Shown: in pieces, positions 1-8,008 of the stretch
Position numbering within the stretch: the first letter of the stretch is position 1
Layout: every line of letters starts with the position of its first letter
From: a virus
Virus record (IMG/VR): IMGVR_UViG_3300032294_000457
Location: 1 to 48,708 of that record
Length of the DNA stretch: 48,708 bases
Strand: one strand, 5' to 3'
Program-made: the position numbers and the translations under genes
The notes under the pieces: generated by a model
Seen by the model: the letters and a program-made list of their open reading frames with translations, nothing else
What the model was told of the DNA's origin: nothing
Database searches by the model: none

Positions 1-332
1 AGGTAACCAGGTCTTGTGAATTCCCAGTCGTCTTCAAGATAGAATATGTATTCTGAATCACAGTAAGATACCATGAAGTCCATCGCCCACCATTGTGAAC
101 GGTTACGAGGGAAACAGATGACGTCCGCGATCTCACCGTATTCCTCTACTAATTTCTCAAATACGCCAGGTTCGGCAGAATCATCCACGATCACCATCTT
201 GGTAACGTAGTCTTGTGTATCAAAGAATGATTGGAGTGTCTTGGCTAAGACGTCAAGTCTATTACAAGATAGTACAAAGGTGGTTGTGTCTGAATCTGGT
301 TGATCAACAGTGTGAAACTTCACTTGTGACAT
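1..332 (-). CDS. Glycosyltransferase family 2-like protein, C-terminally truncated by window edge
   Basis: I translated this by hand: an open frame runs from an ATG at 332 to the window edge, giving 110 visible residues with the C-terminus missing. It begins MSQVKFHTVDQ. Near residue 20 is the segment TFVLSCNRLDVLAKTLQSF, followed by a MVIVDDSAEP strand-turn and, near residue 100, the acidic motif FYLEDDWEF. This is the usual GT-A order: a first strand with an asparagine/arginine turn, then a VDD, then a metal-binding DxD-like EDD. A good ribosome site (GAGG) precedes the ATG, and an exact late promoter octamer lies at 354-361. The acceptor is unknown. It probably transfers a sugar to a phage or host surface structure, like the other glycosyltransferases in the window. 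Confidence 0.72.
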   Translation of the reverse strand, partial: MSQVKFHTVDQPDSDTTTFVLSCNRLDVLAKTLQSFFDTQDYVTKMVIVDDSAEPGVFEKLVEEYGEIADVICFPRNRSQWWAMDFMVSYCDSEYIFYLEDDWEFTRPGY

Positions 333-352
333 AGTTATTCCTCAATTATACT

Positions 353-1141
353 TTATTTATATAGTTCTGGGTACATAAAATACTTGGTTATTTTAGGGTT
401 ATAATGACCATTATGAATGTTCATCATATTATCAAAATACAAGCTCAATTTTTCTTTATGTAGTTTAGGTAAATTGAGTATACCAGTCTCTTCACACCAT
501 TCTTTATACCATATTTCTACAGTATGATTAGGATATTTTTTTGTATTTTGCCATGCCATAATCATATTTTCAATATCCCAAAACCATACTAGTTTAGCTT
601 TCGGATTTTTTAGTGATATTTCTTTTATATATTTTAAAATTCTTTTATGAAATAAATCTTGTCTATTTTTTGATGCATCTTCAGGAAATATTTCAACACC
701 TACAATAGGGTCATAATGATCTAGTATCAAACAATCACAGTTAATATTTTTTGCATTATCTATAGAATCATTAATGATAGTCATCTTATCTAAAAATTCA
801 TCACCATACAGTTCTCTATTTAATTCAATGACATCCTTTGATATTTCATACACAGTTAAGCTTTTAACATTAGGTTTATTTAAGATTAGGTTTTGTATTA
901 AACCAAATCCAAGTCCTGATGTAATTACATGCCCATAAGCTAGATCATATGAAGAAAATTGAACGTATATAGTATGTCTATTACCAGTATTTTCATTTGG
1001 ATCTCCGGGATGATAACTCATCCATACTTCTCCACTATGAATCAATTCATATCTTTTATTAGTTTCATTGTAAAATACTTCTATATTATCAGTTTTAAAA
1101 TGAAACTTTTTATCTCGTTCTAATTTAAATGGTAAAAACAT
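353..1141 (-). CDS. Spermidine synthase-like class I methyltransferase-fold protein
   Basis: This 262-residue protein has a Rossmann core. The glycine-rich motif HVITSGLGFGLIQNLIL is SAM-binding motif I, followed by the acidic strand end in LTVYEIS and then NCDCLILDHYDP. That order matches spermidine synthase-like and related class I SAM enzymes found in many marine T4-like phages. The substrate is unknown. The frame is open to an earlier codon at 1192, but that start would overlap the upstream oxygenase by about 50 nt; I prefer the ATG at 1139-1141, directly after the upstream stop. No strong ribosome site is visible, so translational coupling is likely. It follows two 2OG oxygenases and precedes a glycosyltransferase, so a role in modifying a surface molecule is plausible but unproven. 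Confidence 0.65.
   Translation of the reverse strand: MFLPFKLERDKKFHFKTDNIEVFYNETNKRYELIHSGEVWMSYHPGDPNENTGNRHTIYVQFSSYDLAYGHVITSGLGFGLIQNLILNKPNVKSLTVYEISKDVIELNRELYGDEFLDKMTIINDSIDNAKNINCDCLILDHYDPIVGVEIFPEDASKNRQDLFHKRILKYIKEISLKNPKAKLVWFWDIENMIMAWQNTKKYPNHTVEIWYKEWCEETGILNLPKLHKEKLSLYFDNMMNIHNGHYNPKITKYFMYPELYK
354..361 (-). promoter_or_regulatory. T4-type late promoter octamer TATAAATA
   Basis: The minus strand reads TATAAATA, the exact T4-family late -10 element recognised by the phage-modified polymerase (gp55/gp33/gp45 system in T4). It ends 21 nt before the ATG at 332, leaving room for a short leader with a GAGG ribosome site. It overlaps the Tyr-Lys-stop codons (TAT AAA TAA) of the preceding gene. 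Confidence 0.75.
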
Positions 1142-1142
1142 T

Positions 1143-1751
1143 TTATTTGAAAGGGGGTCCACCAACCCAAAGTACAAGAGAACGTCTAACACCTTTTGTA
1201 ACTGGAGTTACTCGGTGAAGAGTGTTTGAATTAAAGAACCACGCTCTACCTTTAGCCTGCTCTAATGACTGTGGAACATCATTAACTGTCTTTACTTGAA
1301 GTTCTCCACCTTCAAACTCAGATGTATCACTTAACAGTAAAGACATTGATAATTTTCTTGGCATAACAGCTTCTCGTGCTGGATGAGCATCTATATGCCA
1401 ATCATAATGTGTATTATTAGCAGCATAAGTAGTTAACTGTGCAGCTTCATAACATCCATCAAGATCATAATTGAAGAATGTTCTGTTAACCTCAGCGATC
1501 GCATTAGTAATATTATCCCATATATGTTGTATATGAGGTTGCGGAAGTAACCAAGAATTATCTGACTTCCTAATTTCCGGAGATATAACTCCAGTATGCC
1601 CGCCTCCGACATAACTTTTAGATGAGTTATGCCATTCGGGTAGTGATAATATTTGATTGATCTCTTCTGATGATAAGAATCCTTCCCAATATGCAATGTA
1701 ATCATTTGTACGATTTGGAAAGTGCGGAACTTTTGCTAGTAACGGTTGCAT
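1143..1751 (-). CDS. 2OG-Fe(II) oxygenase, PKHD-type hydroxylase
   Basis: The 202-residue protein carries the complete double-stranded beta-helix ligand set: H119-x-D121 in YDWHID, a distal H179 in NTLHRVTPV, and R190 in the sequence VRRSLVLW that binds 2-oxoglutarate. The block HRVTPVTKGVRRSLVLW is typical of PKHD/prolyl-4-hydroxylase-like hydroxylases, which couple 2-oxoglutarate decarboxylation to hydroxylation of a protein side chain or small molecule. Its start codon overlaps the stop of the upstream oxygenase by one base (TAATG), so the two are translationally coupled. The substrate cannot be read from sequence. Collagen-like fibres and the glycine-rich adhesin encoded nearby are candidates. 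Confidence 0.85.
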   Translation of the reverse strand: MQPLLAKVPHFPNRTNDYIAYWEGFLSSEEINQILSLPEWHNSSKSYVGGGHTGVISPEIRKSDNSWLLPQPHIQHIWDNITNAIAEVNRTFFNYDLDGCYEAAQLTTYAANNTHYDWHIDAHPAREAVMPRKLSMSLLLSDTSEFEGGELQVKTVNDVPQSLEQAKGRAWFFNSNTLHRVTPVTKGVRRSLVLWVGGPPFK

Positions 1752-2452
1752 TATTTGTTCGCCATTGTATTAGCACGATATCTTTGATAGAGTTTATTAT
1801 ATTCGGTATCTGCGTTAGCAGATAGTTTTATCTTTTTACCAAGTCTAATGACTTCTTCTTGAGAAGGCCATTCTTCTGCTTCCGGATATCTACTTTTCAA
1901 ATCTCCTCTTTCACAGGCATAATCACCATTAGCTCTTACGAAGTGAAAGAAGGCTTGTCCTGAATAGTAACCTTCAGGACCTGTACAGATATCTCTCCAG
2001 TGTGGGATGTCACACCCCTTATAGATTAGACCATCACCTTCTGCAAGATAGTAAGGTTTTCCGGCCATATAGATTGGCCATGAATAATTGTGAGATCTGC
2101 CCAGTTGAACTGTAACACTTATCTCGCATGCTGGTCTATCAGTATGCTTAGTCATATAGTTACCGGGAGAATAAAGTCTAGCATACGTATACGTAGGATA
2201 TAACTCTTCACCCAATATAGTTTCTAGCTTAGGCCATATCTGTTCATGCACAGTTTCTAAGAAATTATTATGATCGATATGCGCCATTATATTATCTATT
2301 TGACCATCACTATAGAATCCAGTATGAGCATGATGACGGAGCATGGCATGAGTCAAGTATTGATAGATGTCTTTAGATATAACATCCTTGCAATATAGAT
2401 ACCCTGATTGATTTAATACGTCGAATGCGGTTTGTTGTTCAATTTTACTCAT
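1751..2452 (-). CDS. 2OG-Fe(II) oxygenase-like protein
   Basis: I prefer the second in-frame ATG at 2452 (233 residues, MSKIEQQ) over the one at 2458, because a GTGAG ribosome-site-like sequence has proper spacing only for 2452. The protein has a tyrosine-rich approach to an H-x-D pair in YMTKHTDRPACEIS, then GDGLIYKGCDIPHWRD with the likely distal histidine. This is the pattern of the phage- and marine-bacterium-type 2OG-Fe(II) oxygenases. No clear Arg-Ser 2OG-binding pair is visible, so the exact subfamily is uncertain. It is the first of two adjacent oxygenases, which may act sequentially. Its promoter may be a degenerate octamer (CATAAATA) at 2504-2511. Confidence 0.72.
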   Translation of the reverse strand: MSKIEQQTAFDVLNQSGYLYCKDVISKDIYQYLTHAMLRHHAHTGFYSDGQIDNIMAHIDHNNFLETVHEQIWPKLETILGEELYPTYTYARLYSPGNYMTKHTDRPACEISVTVQLGRSHNYSWPIYMAGKPYYLAEGDGLIYKGCDIPHWRDICTGPEGYYSGQAFFHFVRANGDYACERGDLKSRYPEAEEWPSQEEVIRLGKKIKLSANADTEYNKLYQRYRANTMANK

Positions 2453-2503
2453 AATCATCTCACTTTAGTTACATTATAACACTTACATCAGTTAATGTAC
2501 AAT

Positions 2504-2511
2504 TATTTATG
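2504..2511 (-). promoter_or_regulatory. Degenerate late-promoter-like octamer CATAAATA
   Basis: The minus strand reads CATAAATA, one base from the late consensus, overlapping the end of the adhesin gene. It lies about 50 nt upstream of the paired oxygenase genes. A mismatch at the first T weakens the case, so this is only a candidate. Confidence 0.3.
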
Positions 2512-3664
2512 CGACTGATCCGTAGACTGTTCCTGTTGCACCCCATGTTACTGTATTTGCATTAAGGTTAATTGCTCTACCGCCTGGTTGACCTGGTGCG
2601 ACTAAACCTGTCGGAGAGCCACATCCTGCTGTACCAGCGCTTCCTCCTGCTCCACCAGTTCCAGCTCGCGTAGGTCCCACACAAAATGGAAAACTATTCC
2701 CGTTGGCACCAGCCGCTCCCCATCCGCCGCCACCGCCGCCTTTTAAACTTGCCCAGATTGGAATTGTAACAGGATTCGGACTACGGAATACAACTCCCGA
2801 TCCATTACCTCCTGCACCACCACCAGCACCACCTTGGCCTACGGTAGTAGTTCCTGAAACCCCAGGAAGAATTCTACCACCCCCGCCACCGCCATTAGCT
2901 AAACTACATATTGCAATTGGAGAATTAGTCACACCAGTGGCGCCAGCTACACCAATTGCACCACCGGCTCCACCAGCAACAGTGTTTACTGCTCCTGGTA
3001 CACTGGTTCTTGCCGCAGGTCCACCTCTTCCACCACCAGCACCACCACCACCTGCATGACCAGTTGTTCGATTTGTCCCGGTGATTGGCATTGGTGCTAC
3101 TCCTCCACCTCCTCCACCTCCACCTGCAATATAAGAGTTATTAGTAATAGTAACAGGTTTAGCTATATTAATAGCAGGTTGGCCTACTGCTGCCAGTATG
3201 ATATTAGGTGCAGCTATTGCATTAGGTGCCCAAGGGCCTACAGCCCCTCCTCCATGCCCGCCTTGACCCATAATAAACCCATTATTAATTACAGATACTG
3301 TACCTGGAAATCCGGCAGGAATATTCATACCATAAACCGTGGCGCCAGTCGCTCCATCAGCATAGACATAAACACCTGGAGCAACTGTAACTTGCACAGC
3401 TCCAGTTCCAGGATATCCATTAGCCGTAGCCCATGTTAATAGATTAAGGTTAGCTTGTGGAGTCGATATAGTTCCAGTCCACATAGTAGGAGGTTTTGTC
3501 TTACCACGAAGGTCATTCATGCCTATCATAGTTCCAGGGGTAGCAAAAGGTGCACCAGCAAGAGTCCTAACTACGGTGTCGTTCATGGTCACCACTGACG
3601 TAGAAGGTAAAGCATTCTCTACATTAACATCACTTAAACCTATTTGTCCTGATGGGGTAGCCAT
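2507..3664 (-). CDS. Glycine-rich tail fibre tip adhesin (polyglycine type)
   Basis: The 385-residue protein starts with a module common to phage glycine-rich tail proteins: SGQIGLSDVN, then VTMNDTVVRTLAG and MIGMNDLRGKT (residues 1-55). A central beta region contains two NN-[SG]-x-I turns, each leading into glycine runs of up to eight residues. Long poly-Gly stretches follow from about residue 130 to 365. This recalls the gp38-type adhesins of T-even phages, whose glycine-rich motifs form a polyglycine-II sandwich that displays host-recognition loops. A role as a receptor-binding tip is therefore likely, but the receptor is unknown. It lies 1 nt after the gene at 3666-4166, so the two are probably co-transcribed. 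Confidence 0.72.
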   Translation of the reverse strand: MATPSGQIGLSDVNVENALPSTSVVTMNDTVVRTLAGAPFATPGTMIGMNDLRGKTKPPTMWTGTISTPQANLNLLTWATANGYPGTGAVQVTVAPGVYVYADGATGATVYGMNIPAGFPGTVSVINNGFIMGQGGHGGGAVGPWAPNAIAAPNIILAAVGQPAINIAKPVTITNNSYIAGGGGGGGGVAPMPITGTNRTTGHAGGGGAGGGRGGPAARTSVPGAVNTVAGGAGGAIGVAGATGVTNSPIAICSLANGGGGGGRILPGVSGTTTVGQGGAGGGAGGNGSGVVFRSPNPVTIPIWASLKGGGGGGWGAAGANGNSFPFCVGPTRAGTGGAGGSAGTAGCGSPTGLVAPGQPGGRAINLNANTVTWGATGTVYGSVA

Positions 3665-3665
3665 T

Positions 3666-4166
3666 TTATCCTAAACTTAAATTAGAGTATCTCTTTGCGG
3701 TTGGTTCTCCGTTCTCATCTGATCTTGATTGGAACCATAAACCATCTGATTCATCTTGTACTAAAACGCTGATAATAAATAGTTCAGCATTCTCTACATT
3801 GATGATATTATCTATAGTAGCATTAGCATCAGCTGCAGCTTCTGCATGTGTATCAAATTCTTTTATCTCACCTTTAGCCGTATGATAGATATAACTTGAC
3901 AATTTAGTTTTGTCATCCTCATATCCGTCAAACATCCAGTCTATCTGATTTAATGGATCAGTTGCATCGGCAGGTACTCCGTCTATAGTAACTACATATG
4001 ACACTTTATCATCTATTGTCGTTTTATAATGTATACCAGGAGTAGGATATTGAGCTGCTCTAAAATCAGCCTTGATCTTAGCTTGAAGCGCTTTTGCATC
4101 CTCAAACGTCTCGGCTGTCTCTAATAGACCAGTTAGTTGATTATGTACTTGATACTTTTTATTCAT
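3666..4166 (-). CDS. Hypothetical protein, likely fibre-associated
   Basis: This is a 166-residue soluble protein with no signal peptide or membrane segment. It opens MNKKYQVHNQLTGLLETAET, is acidic overall, and has a central stretch with IDWMFDGYEDDK. I do not recognise a family. It sits directly upstream of the glycine-rich adhesin (1 nt gap), a place where adhesin chaperones or accessory tip proteins are often encoded, but that is only positional inference. Unusually, an exact late promoter octamer ends just 5 nt before its ATG and no ribosome site is visible, so its mRNA may be leaderless. Confidence 0.6.
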   Translation of the reverse strand: MNKKYQVHNQLTGLLETAETFEDAKALQAKIKADFRAAQYPTPGIHYKTTIDDKVSYVVTIDGVPADATDPLNQIDWMFDGYEDDKTKLSSYIYHTAKGEIKEFDTHAEAAADANATIDNIINVENAELFIISVLVQDESDGLWFQSRSDENGEPTAKRYSNLSLG

Positions 4167-4171
4167 ATGCT

Positions 4172-4179
4172 TATTTATA
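4172..4179 (-). promoter_or_regulatory. T4-type late promoter octamer TATAAATA next to start codon
   Basis: The exact octamer is on the minus strand. Only five bases (AGCAT) separate it from the ATG at 4166, so a transcript starting at the usual distance would begin at or near the start codon. It lies fully within the 17-nt gap after the gene ending at 4184. Confidence 0.6.
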
Positions 4180-4183
4180 TGAT

Positions 4184-4423
4184 TTACGACTTAATCGTGA
4201 TAGTAGAAGTTTCTCTATCTATCTCCATATGCCCTTCACAGGCAAAGTTCCAATCATCATTACCACGACCATCTCCAGATACTTCATCTTGACATGGGAC
4301 CTCTATCTTAACATGTTTACATATAAACTCTTTGTCATTCTCAAAGACTCTCCATGCATGTTCTAGTGAACCACGGCCAGGCTCACCTTTTGTCTTATTA
4401 AATCTTATTAGATACTTATTCAT
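4184..4423 (-). CDS. Small hypothetical protein
   Basis: This 79-residue protein begins MNKYLIRFNKTKGEPGRGS and ends with the beta-strand-like TSTITIKS. It contains three cysteines (in FICKHV, VPCQDE and NFACEGH) and an acidic C-terminal half. Its start overlaps the stop of the upstream oxygenase by four bases (ATGA), which implies translational coupling. Length, overlap and coding character support a real gene. I cannot assign a family or function. Confidence 0.6.
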   Translation of the reverse strand: MNKYLIRFNKTKGEPGRGSLEHAWRVFENDKEFICKHVKIEVPCQDEVSGDGRGNDDWNFACEGHMEIDRETSTITIKS

Positions 4424-5046
4424 ATGATCTCTGGTTGATTAATACACTGCTCAGTATACTTAACACCTACGTTAAAATGTATAAACCTAAACTCTTTATT
4501 CGATGTATTTTTCAAGACTGAATGTGGCAACCAAGAATTTGCAAACACTAACATGCCAGGTTTAGGAATATAGTTTATGATATTACTTGCTGATGTTAAG
4601 TTATTCTCATTAAGTTCTGGTAAACTTGAAAATACTTTTGCCGATCTTGGATCATGGAATATTAATTTAGAATCTTCACTAGGACAATCTATGAAGTAAA
4701 ACCCTGACATGACAGCACCATTATGTACATGATAATCCATTCCAGAACGCATATGATGTTCTTGACACCACATATCTAACATGTTTACTACACCATTTCT
4801 TAAATCATACCCTTGTTGGTTCAATACCTGAAGCACTGAATTAAGAATGAATAATCTTAATGGTTCGATCCTCTTATCATGAACAAAGTTATCAGTCATT
4901 CTAACTGGATAAATATTATTTGGTTCAGCGTCTACTTTGGATAAGTATTCTAAAGCAACCTTTTTTGCTACCTTAAGATGAGAAGAGATGTCTCCATAAT
5001 AAACATTGGATACAAAATGCGCTTCACTAAATAATTCATTTTCCAT
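4420..5046 (-). CDS. 2OG-Fe(II) oxygenase, phage type (2OG-FeII_Oxy_5-like)
   Basis: The 208-residue protein resembles the small putative 2OG-Fe(II) oxygenases common in T4-like marine phages. Around residues 104-121 it has MDYHVHNGAVMSGFYFID, followed by LIFHDPR, then GMLVFANSWLPHSVLKN with distal H175, and finally FRFIHFN with R187. The metal motif reads H106-x-H108 where classic enzymes have HxD, a form I associate with this family. The substrate is unknown. It follows a collagen-like fibre gene across a 59-nt gap with no exact late octamer, so read-through from the promoter at 7216 or another promoter type may drive it. Confidence 0.75.
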   Translation of the reverse strand: MENELFSEAHFVSNVYYGDISSHLKVAKKVALEYLSKVDAEPNNIYPVRMTDNFVHDKRIEPLRLFILNSVLQVLNQQGYDLRNGVVNMLDMWCQEHHMRSGMDYHVHNGAVMSGFYFIDCPSEDSKLIFHDPRSAKVFSSLPELNENNLTSASNIINYIPKPGMLVFANSWLPHSVLKNTSNKEFRFIHFNVGVKYTEQCINQPEII

Positions 5047-5105
5047 ATCGTTCTCACATAATCAGTCAATATTATATATTAACACAGTTATCAATTAATG
5101 TAAAT

Positions 5106-7178
5106 TTATTTACTGTCTATCTTATCATTCAACTCTTTGATAGCGGCGAACGCGAGGGCACAGAGCTTCTCGTAGTCGACCGCGAGCGTGCCGTCTTCTC
5201 TAGTACGTACTGCGATAGGGAATACTTCTTGAACGTCCTGTGCGATCACGCCAAAGTCTGACTTGCGAAGGAAGTATGCATCTTCACCGCCATGACTCTT
5301 GATATAGGTATCTGTCCAATCATATAACTTACCACCAATCTTCATGACTTTTTCAAGAGCGTTAGGTATGTCTCTGACGTTTTCTTTTAATGATTTATCA
5401 GAAGCAAAGTAGGCAGTTACGTTGTTAGTAGCACGTATCTCGCCAGTAGCACCGAGTGCACTCGTAGCTCCCCATGTACCAACATGTAAAGCACCGGTGT
5501 TGATTTGACCTTCATTTCGTATAGAACCTGTAGCACCTAGCTGTATACCTGTTGCGCCTTGTGGGCCGACATATATCTGATTACCAAACCAGCCAACACC
5601 TGAAGCACCACCTTGCGTAGTATATGCACCTGTTGCACCTATTAATAAAGTGAATCCAGAGATTGGGCCGTTTATGAAGCCACTAGGTGTGCCAGTACCT
5701 AAAGAAGTACCATCACTAAATGTGATAGCGCTTCCAAACCCCCCGCTTACTAGTCTTAAATTATTTGCTATTATGGTTCCTGTAGCACCAGTAGCTCCTG
5801 ATCCAGTATAACCATAGTTACCAACTAAAATCTGTGGAGTCCAGATATTACCCGCTGCAGCCATTGGGCCTGCAACCATCAGAGATCCAGTAGATCCTAA
5901 AGGTGATGCAGTTGATATCCAACCTGTGGCACCGATTAATACCTGATTAGTAGCGTATACAGCTCCTAAAAATCCTGTAGCACCTGTGGCTGCTCCTGCG
6001 GCGACACCGCTTGCACCAGCAGGGCCAGTTGCACCGTTTACACCATTACTACCAGCAGTACCTGTTGCACCAGACGCACCTTGGATACCTTGAATACCTT
6101 GAACCCCTTCAGGTCCAGTAGCACCGTTAGTTCCTGCTGTGCCTGTCGCACCGTTAGTACCTGCAGTACCAGTTGCTCCATTTAATCCTATAGAACCGCT
6201 AGCACCTTGGATGCCTGATGCACCATCAACACCCGATGCACCAGTGATACCAGTAGCACCTTGAGGACCTGTAGAACCTGTAGCGCCGTCGACTGGTGTT
6301 GATACGATAGCTAAGATGACTGGGTTATTATTACCTATCGCTGTACCACCACTATCAAGTAGTGTTACTGGGAATTGAACATACCCAGTCTGCATTACTG
6401 GAGTACCGTTAACTTGCCATTTTTGAAACCTATTGGAATCGTTTGCTTCTTGGATAACAAGGATATCGTTTAAGTTAACGATAGCTAAGAAGATGTCTAT
6501 GTCGACACTAGATCCAGTTATATGACTGACGTTGATCTGTGTTGATGAAAGTAATGTAGCATTATTCCATATGATTGTACCAGTACCTGGATCTCCAGAT
6601 TGCTGGTTAGTTTTTGATGTGTAGTTATAGTAGCTTGATGATTGACCTGATGGGCCTTGAGTACCAGTAGCTCCTGTTAAACCTGTCGCACCTAAACCTG
6701 TCGCTCCAGTTAATCCTGTTGAACCGCTTGCACCCTGAGTACCTGATGCACCTTGGATGCCTTGTTCACCTGTGGCACCTATATTTCCCTGAACTCCAGA
6801 CGCACCAGTGATACCAGATGCACCTTCTACACCTTGGATACCTTGTACGCCTTCAGGACCTGTTGCACCTCCGATACCTTGTGGACCTGTTGCACCAGTT
6901 AATCCTGTAGAACCTGACGCACCTTGGATTCCAGTGGCACCTGTCGCTCCTGTTGGTCCTGTAGCACCGTCGATACCTTGTATGCCTGTAGCACCATCAG
7001 AACCAACATAGCCTGAAGCACCGTCGATACCTTGTACGCCTGTAGCACCTTGAGGGCCTGTAGCTCCGTGTAGTGTACCTGTGGCACCTATCCATTCACC
7101 GCTTGTGTTGATTACGTCTATTGCTGAGCCTACTGCTAGCCCATTCTTGACTAAGAACTTATTGTTATTTGTTGCCAA
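5106..7178 (-). CDS. Collagen-like tail fibre with C-terminal S74 chaperone domain
   Basis: This 690-residue fibre has an N-terminal module ([12 protein letters not shown], then [13 protein letters not shown]) shared with the genes at 15123 and 17514, probably the virion anchor. Gly-X-Y repeats rich in GAT, GAS and GPQ occupy about residues 35-180 and 300-395, with a beta domain between them, then looser GATG-containing beta segments. The end is a peptidase S74 intramolecular chaperone: S593-D594 begins [11 protein letters not shown] and is followed by [13 protein letters not shown] and [19 protein letters not shown]74 domains fold trimeric fibres and cleave themselves at that serine. The start is a TTG at 7176-7178 with a GGGGAC ribosome site, and the paralogous genes also use non-ATG starts. 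Confidence 0.85.
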   Translation of the reverse strand: MATNNNKFLVKNGLAVGSAIDVINTSGEWIGATGTLHGATGPQGATGVQGIDGASGYVGSDGATGIQGIDGATGPTGATGATGIQGASGSTGLTGATGPQGIGGATGPEGVQGIQGVEGASGITGASGVQGNIGATGEQGIQGASGTQGASGSTGLTGATGLGATGLTGATGTQGPSGQSSSYYNYTSKTNQQSGDPGTGTIIWNNATLLSSTQINVSHITGSSVDIDIFLAIVNLNDILVIQEANDSNRFQKWQVNGTPVMQTGYVQFPVTLLDSGGTAIGNNNPVILAIVSTPVDGATGSTGPQGATGITGASGVDGASGIQGASGSIGLNGATGTAGTNGATGTAGTNGATGPEGVQGIQGIQGASGATGTAGSNGVNGATGPAGASGVAAGAATGATGFLGAVYATNQVLIGATGWISTASPLGSTGSLMVAGPMAAAGNIWTPQILVGNYGYTGSGATGATGTIIANNLRLVSGGFGSAITFSDGTSLGTGTPSGFINGPISGFTLLIGATGAYTTQGGASGVGWFGNQIYVGPQGATGIQLGATGSIRNEGQINTGALHVGTWGATSALGATGEIRATNNVTAYFASDKSLKENVRDIPNALEKVMKIGGKLYDWTDTYIKSHGGEDAYFLRKSDFGVIAQDVQEVFPIAVRTREDGTLAVDYEKLCALAFAAIKELNDKIDSK

Positions 7179-7214
7179 GGTTCACTGTCCCCGTTGGTTA
7201 ATTGATGTTATATT

Positions 7215-7637
7215 CTATTTATAAGATTCTAACTTAGCTTTTATGACTTCAGCCCACTTTTTACAGTCTTGTTCTGTGACCCTAACATCGAACGTGTTAG
7301 GCTTTTGAAATGCTTTATTTGTATCTTCAAACCTACCGAAATCTATAGTGTCTACCCATATGGTAAAGTCAGCGTCAAATATGTCTCTCATCTTTCGAAG
7401 AGGACAGACAAAATCTGCTATGACATAGTCATCATCAGATACATCAGCATAGCTAACCATTCGTGTAGCTTGTCTTAATCTACCTTCAGCACTAAAGTCC
7501 CAGTCATCATGTAGCTTACGGATAGCATCAGCATTAAGCCATAACACTGACTTACCAGCAACTTCTAATGATCTCTTTAACTCTTCTGCTAGTGTAGTCT
7601 TACCAGAACCTGGAAGACCCATGATTAATATCTTCAA
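7215..7637 (-). CDS. Adenylylsulfate (APS) kinase-like P-loop kinase
   Basis: The protein has 140 residues. A Walker A motif, GLPGSGKT, spans residues 7-14 in the opening MKILIMGLPGSGKTTLAEEL. LNADAIRKLHDDWDFSAEGR then parallels the APS kinase segment that carries the substrate aspartate and arginine, and ADFVCPLRKMRD parallels its FISP-Y/R region. APS kinases make PAPS, the sulfate donor of sulfotransferases, and one such gene lies two genes upstream in this operon. The protein is shorter than typical CysC (about 170-200 residues), and the usual KGLY lid motif is replaced by EDTNKAFQKP, so another small phosphoryl acceptor is possible. Its start overlaps the HAD gene by four bases (ATGA). 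Confidence 0.68.
   Translation of the reverse strand: MKILIMGLPGSGKTTLAEELKRSLEVAGKSVLWLNADAIRKLHDDWDFSAEGRLRQATRMVSYADVSDDDYVIADFVCPLRKMRDIFDADFTIWVDTIDFGRFEDTNKAFQKPNTFDVRVTEQDCKKWAEVIKAKLESYK
7216..7223 (-). promoter_or_regulatory. T4-type late promoter octamer TATAAATA
   Basis: The exact octamer on the minus strand is formed by the Tyr-Lys-stop codons (TAT AAA TAG) of the APS-kinase-like gene. It ends 37 nt before the TTG start of the collagen-like S74 fibre, leaving a normal leader that holds the GGGGAC ribosome site. Confidence 0.75.
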
Positions 7638-8008
7638 AATCCTTTATTCCTTTTAACGTTCCATGCGTATGCTGTAGTGATGTTACCAGGCTTCTCGTCA
7701 TTGACTAATATACGTTCACCTCTTGGCAAGTCAAATATGACATGATCGAACCTGATACCATTCTTAGTTAAAAACTTTAGAGTTATATCTTTAAGGTAGT
7801 TAGGTCTAGCTGTGACTAAGACTATGTAGTCTTCTTTAGGGATAGCTGCCCATAACTCTTTGACTCCTGGTAGTAACTTATCTTTTCCTACAGCTGAGAA
7901 TATCAGGTTGTATTCTAAGATAGTACCGTCAAGGTCAAAGAACCAGGTTTTAGGGTGTTTACTTGTAAACGTGAACGGGATTGGGTAATCTTTCAATGTC
8001 GCCCTCAT
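7634..8008 (-). CDS. HAD-superfamily phosphatase
   Basis: The 124-residue protein shows HAD motif I, DLDGT, at residues 25-29 with both catalytic aspartates (D25 and D27). Motif II, LVTARP, comes around residue 65. The C-terminal block HVIFDLPRGERILVNDEKP holds the motif III lysine or arginine and the motif IV acidic residues. It is compact, with little or no cap, so the substrate is probably a small sugar phosphate or a tethered phosphate. The start overlaps the upstream nucleotidyltransferase-cupin gene by 50 nt. No later ATG exists before motif I, so the start is forced. Context suggests dephosphorylation of a sugar-phosphate intermediate. Confidence 0.75.
   Translation of the reverse strand: MRATLKDYPIPFTFTSKHPKTWFFDLDGTILEYNLIFSAVGKDKLLPGVKELWAAIPKEDYIVLVTARPNYLKDITLKFLTKNGIRFDHVIFDLPRGERILVNDEKPGNITTAYAWNVKRNKGF

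Noticed and set aside
2703-3439. Proline- and serine-rich open frames on the plus strand opposite the glycine-rich adhesin
   Set aside because: They are the antisense of Gly-rich codons (GGN read backward gives CC-rich codons). They have no ribosome sites and all other genes run on the minus strand.
5047-5105. Promoter in the 59-nt gap before the collagen-like fibre stop
   Set aside because: TATAAT-like and TTGATA-like hexamers occur but with a spacer near 12 nt, and there is no exact late octamer.
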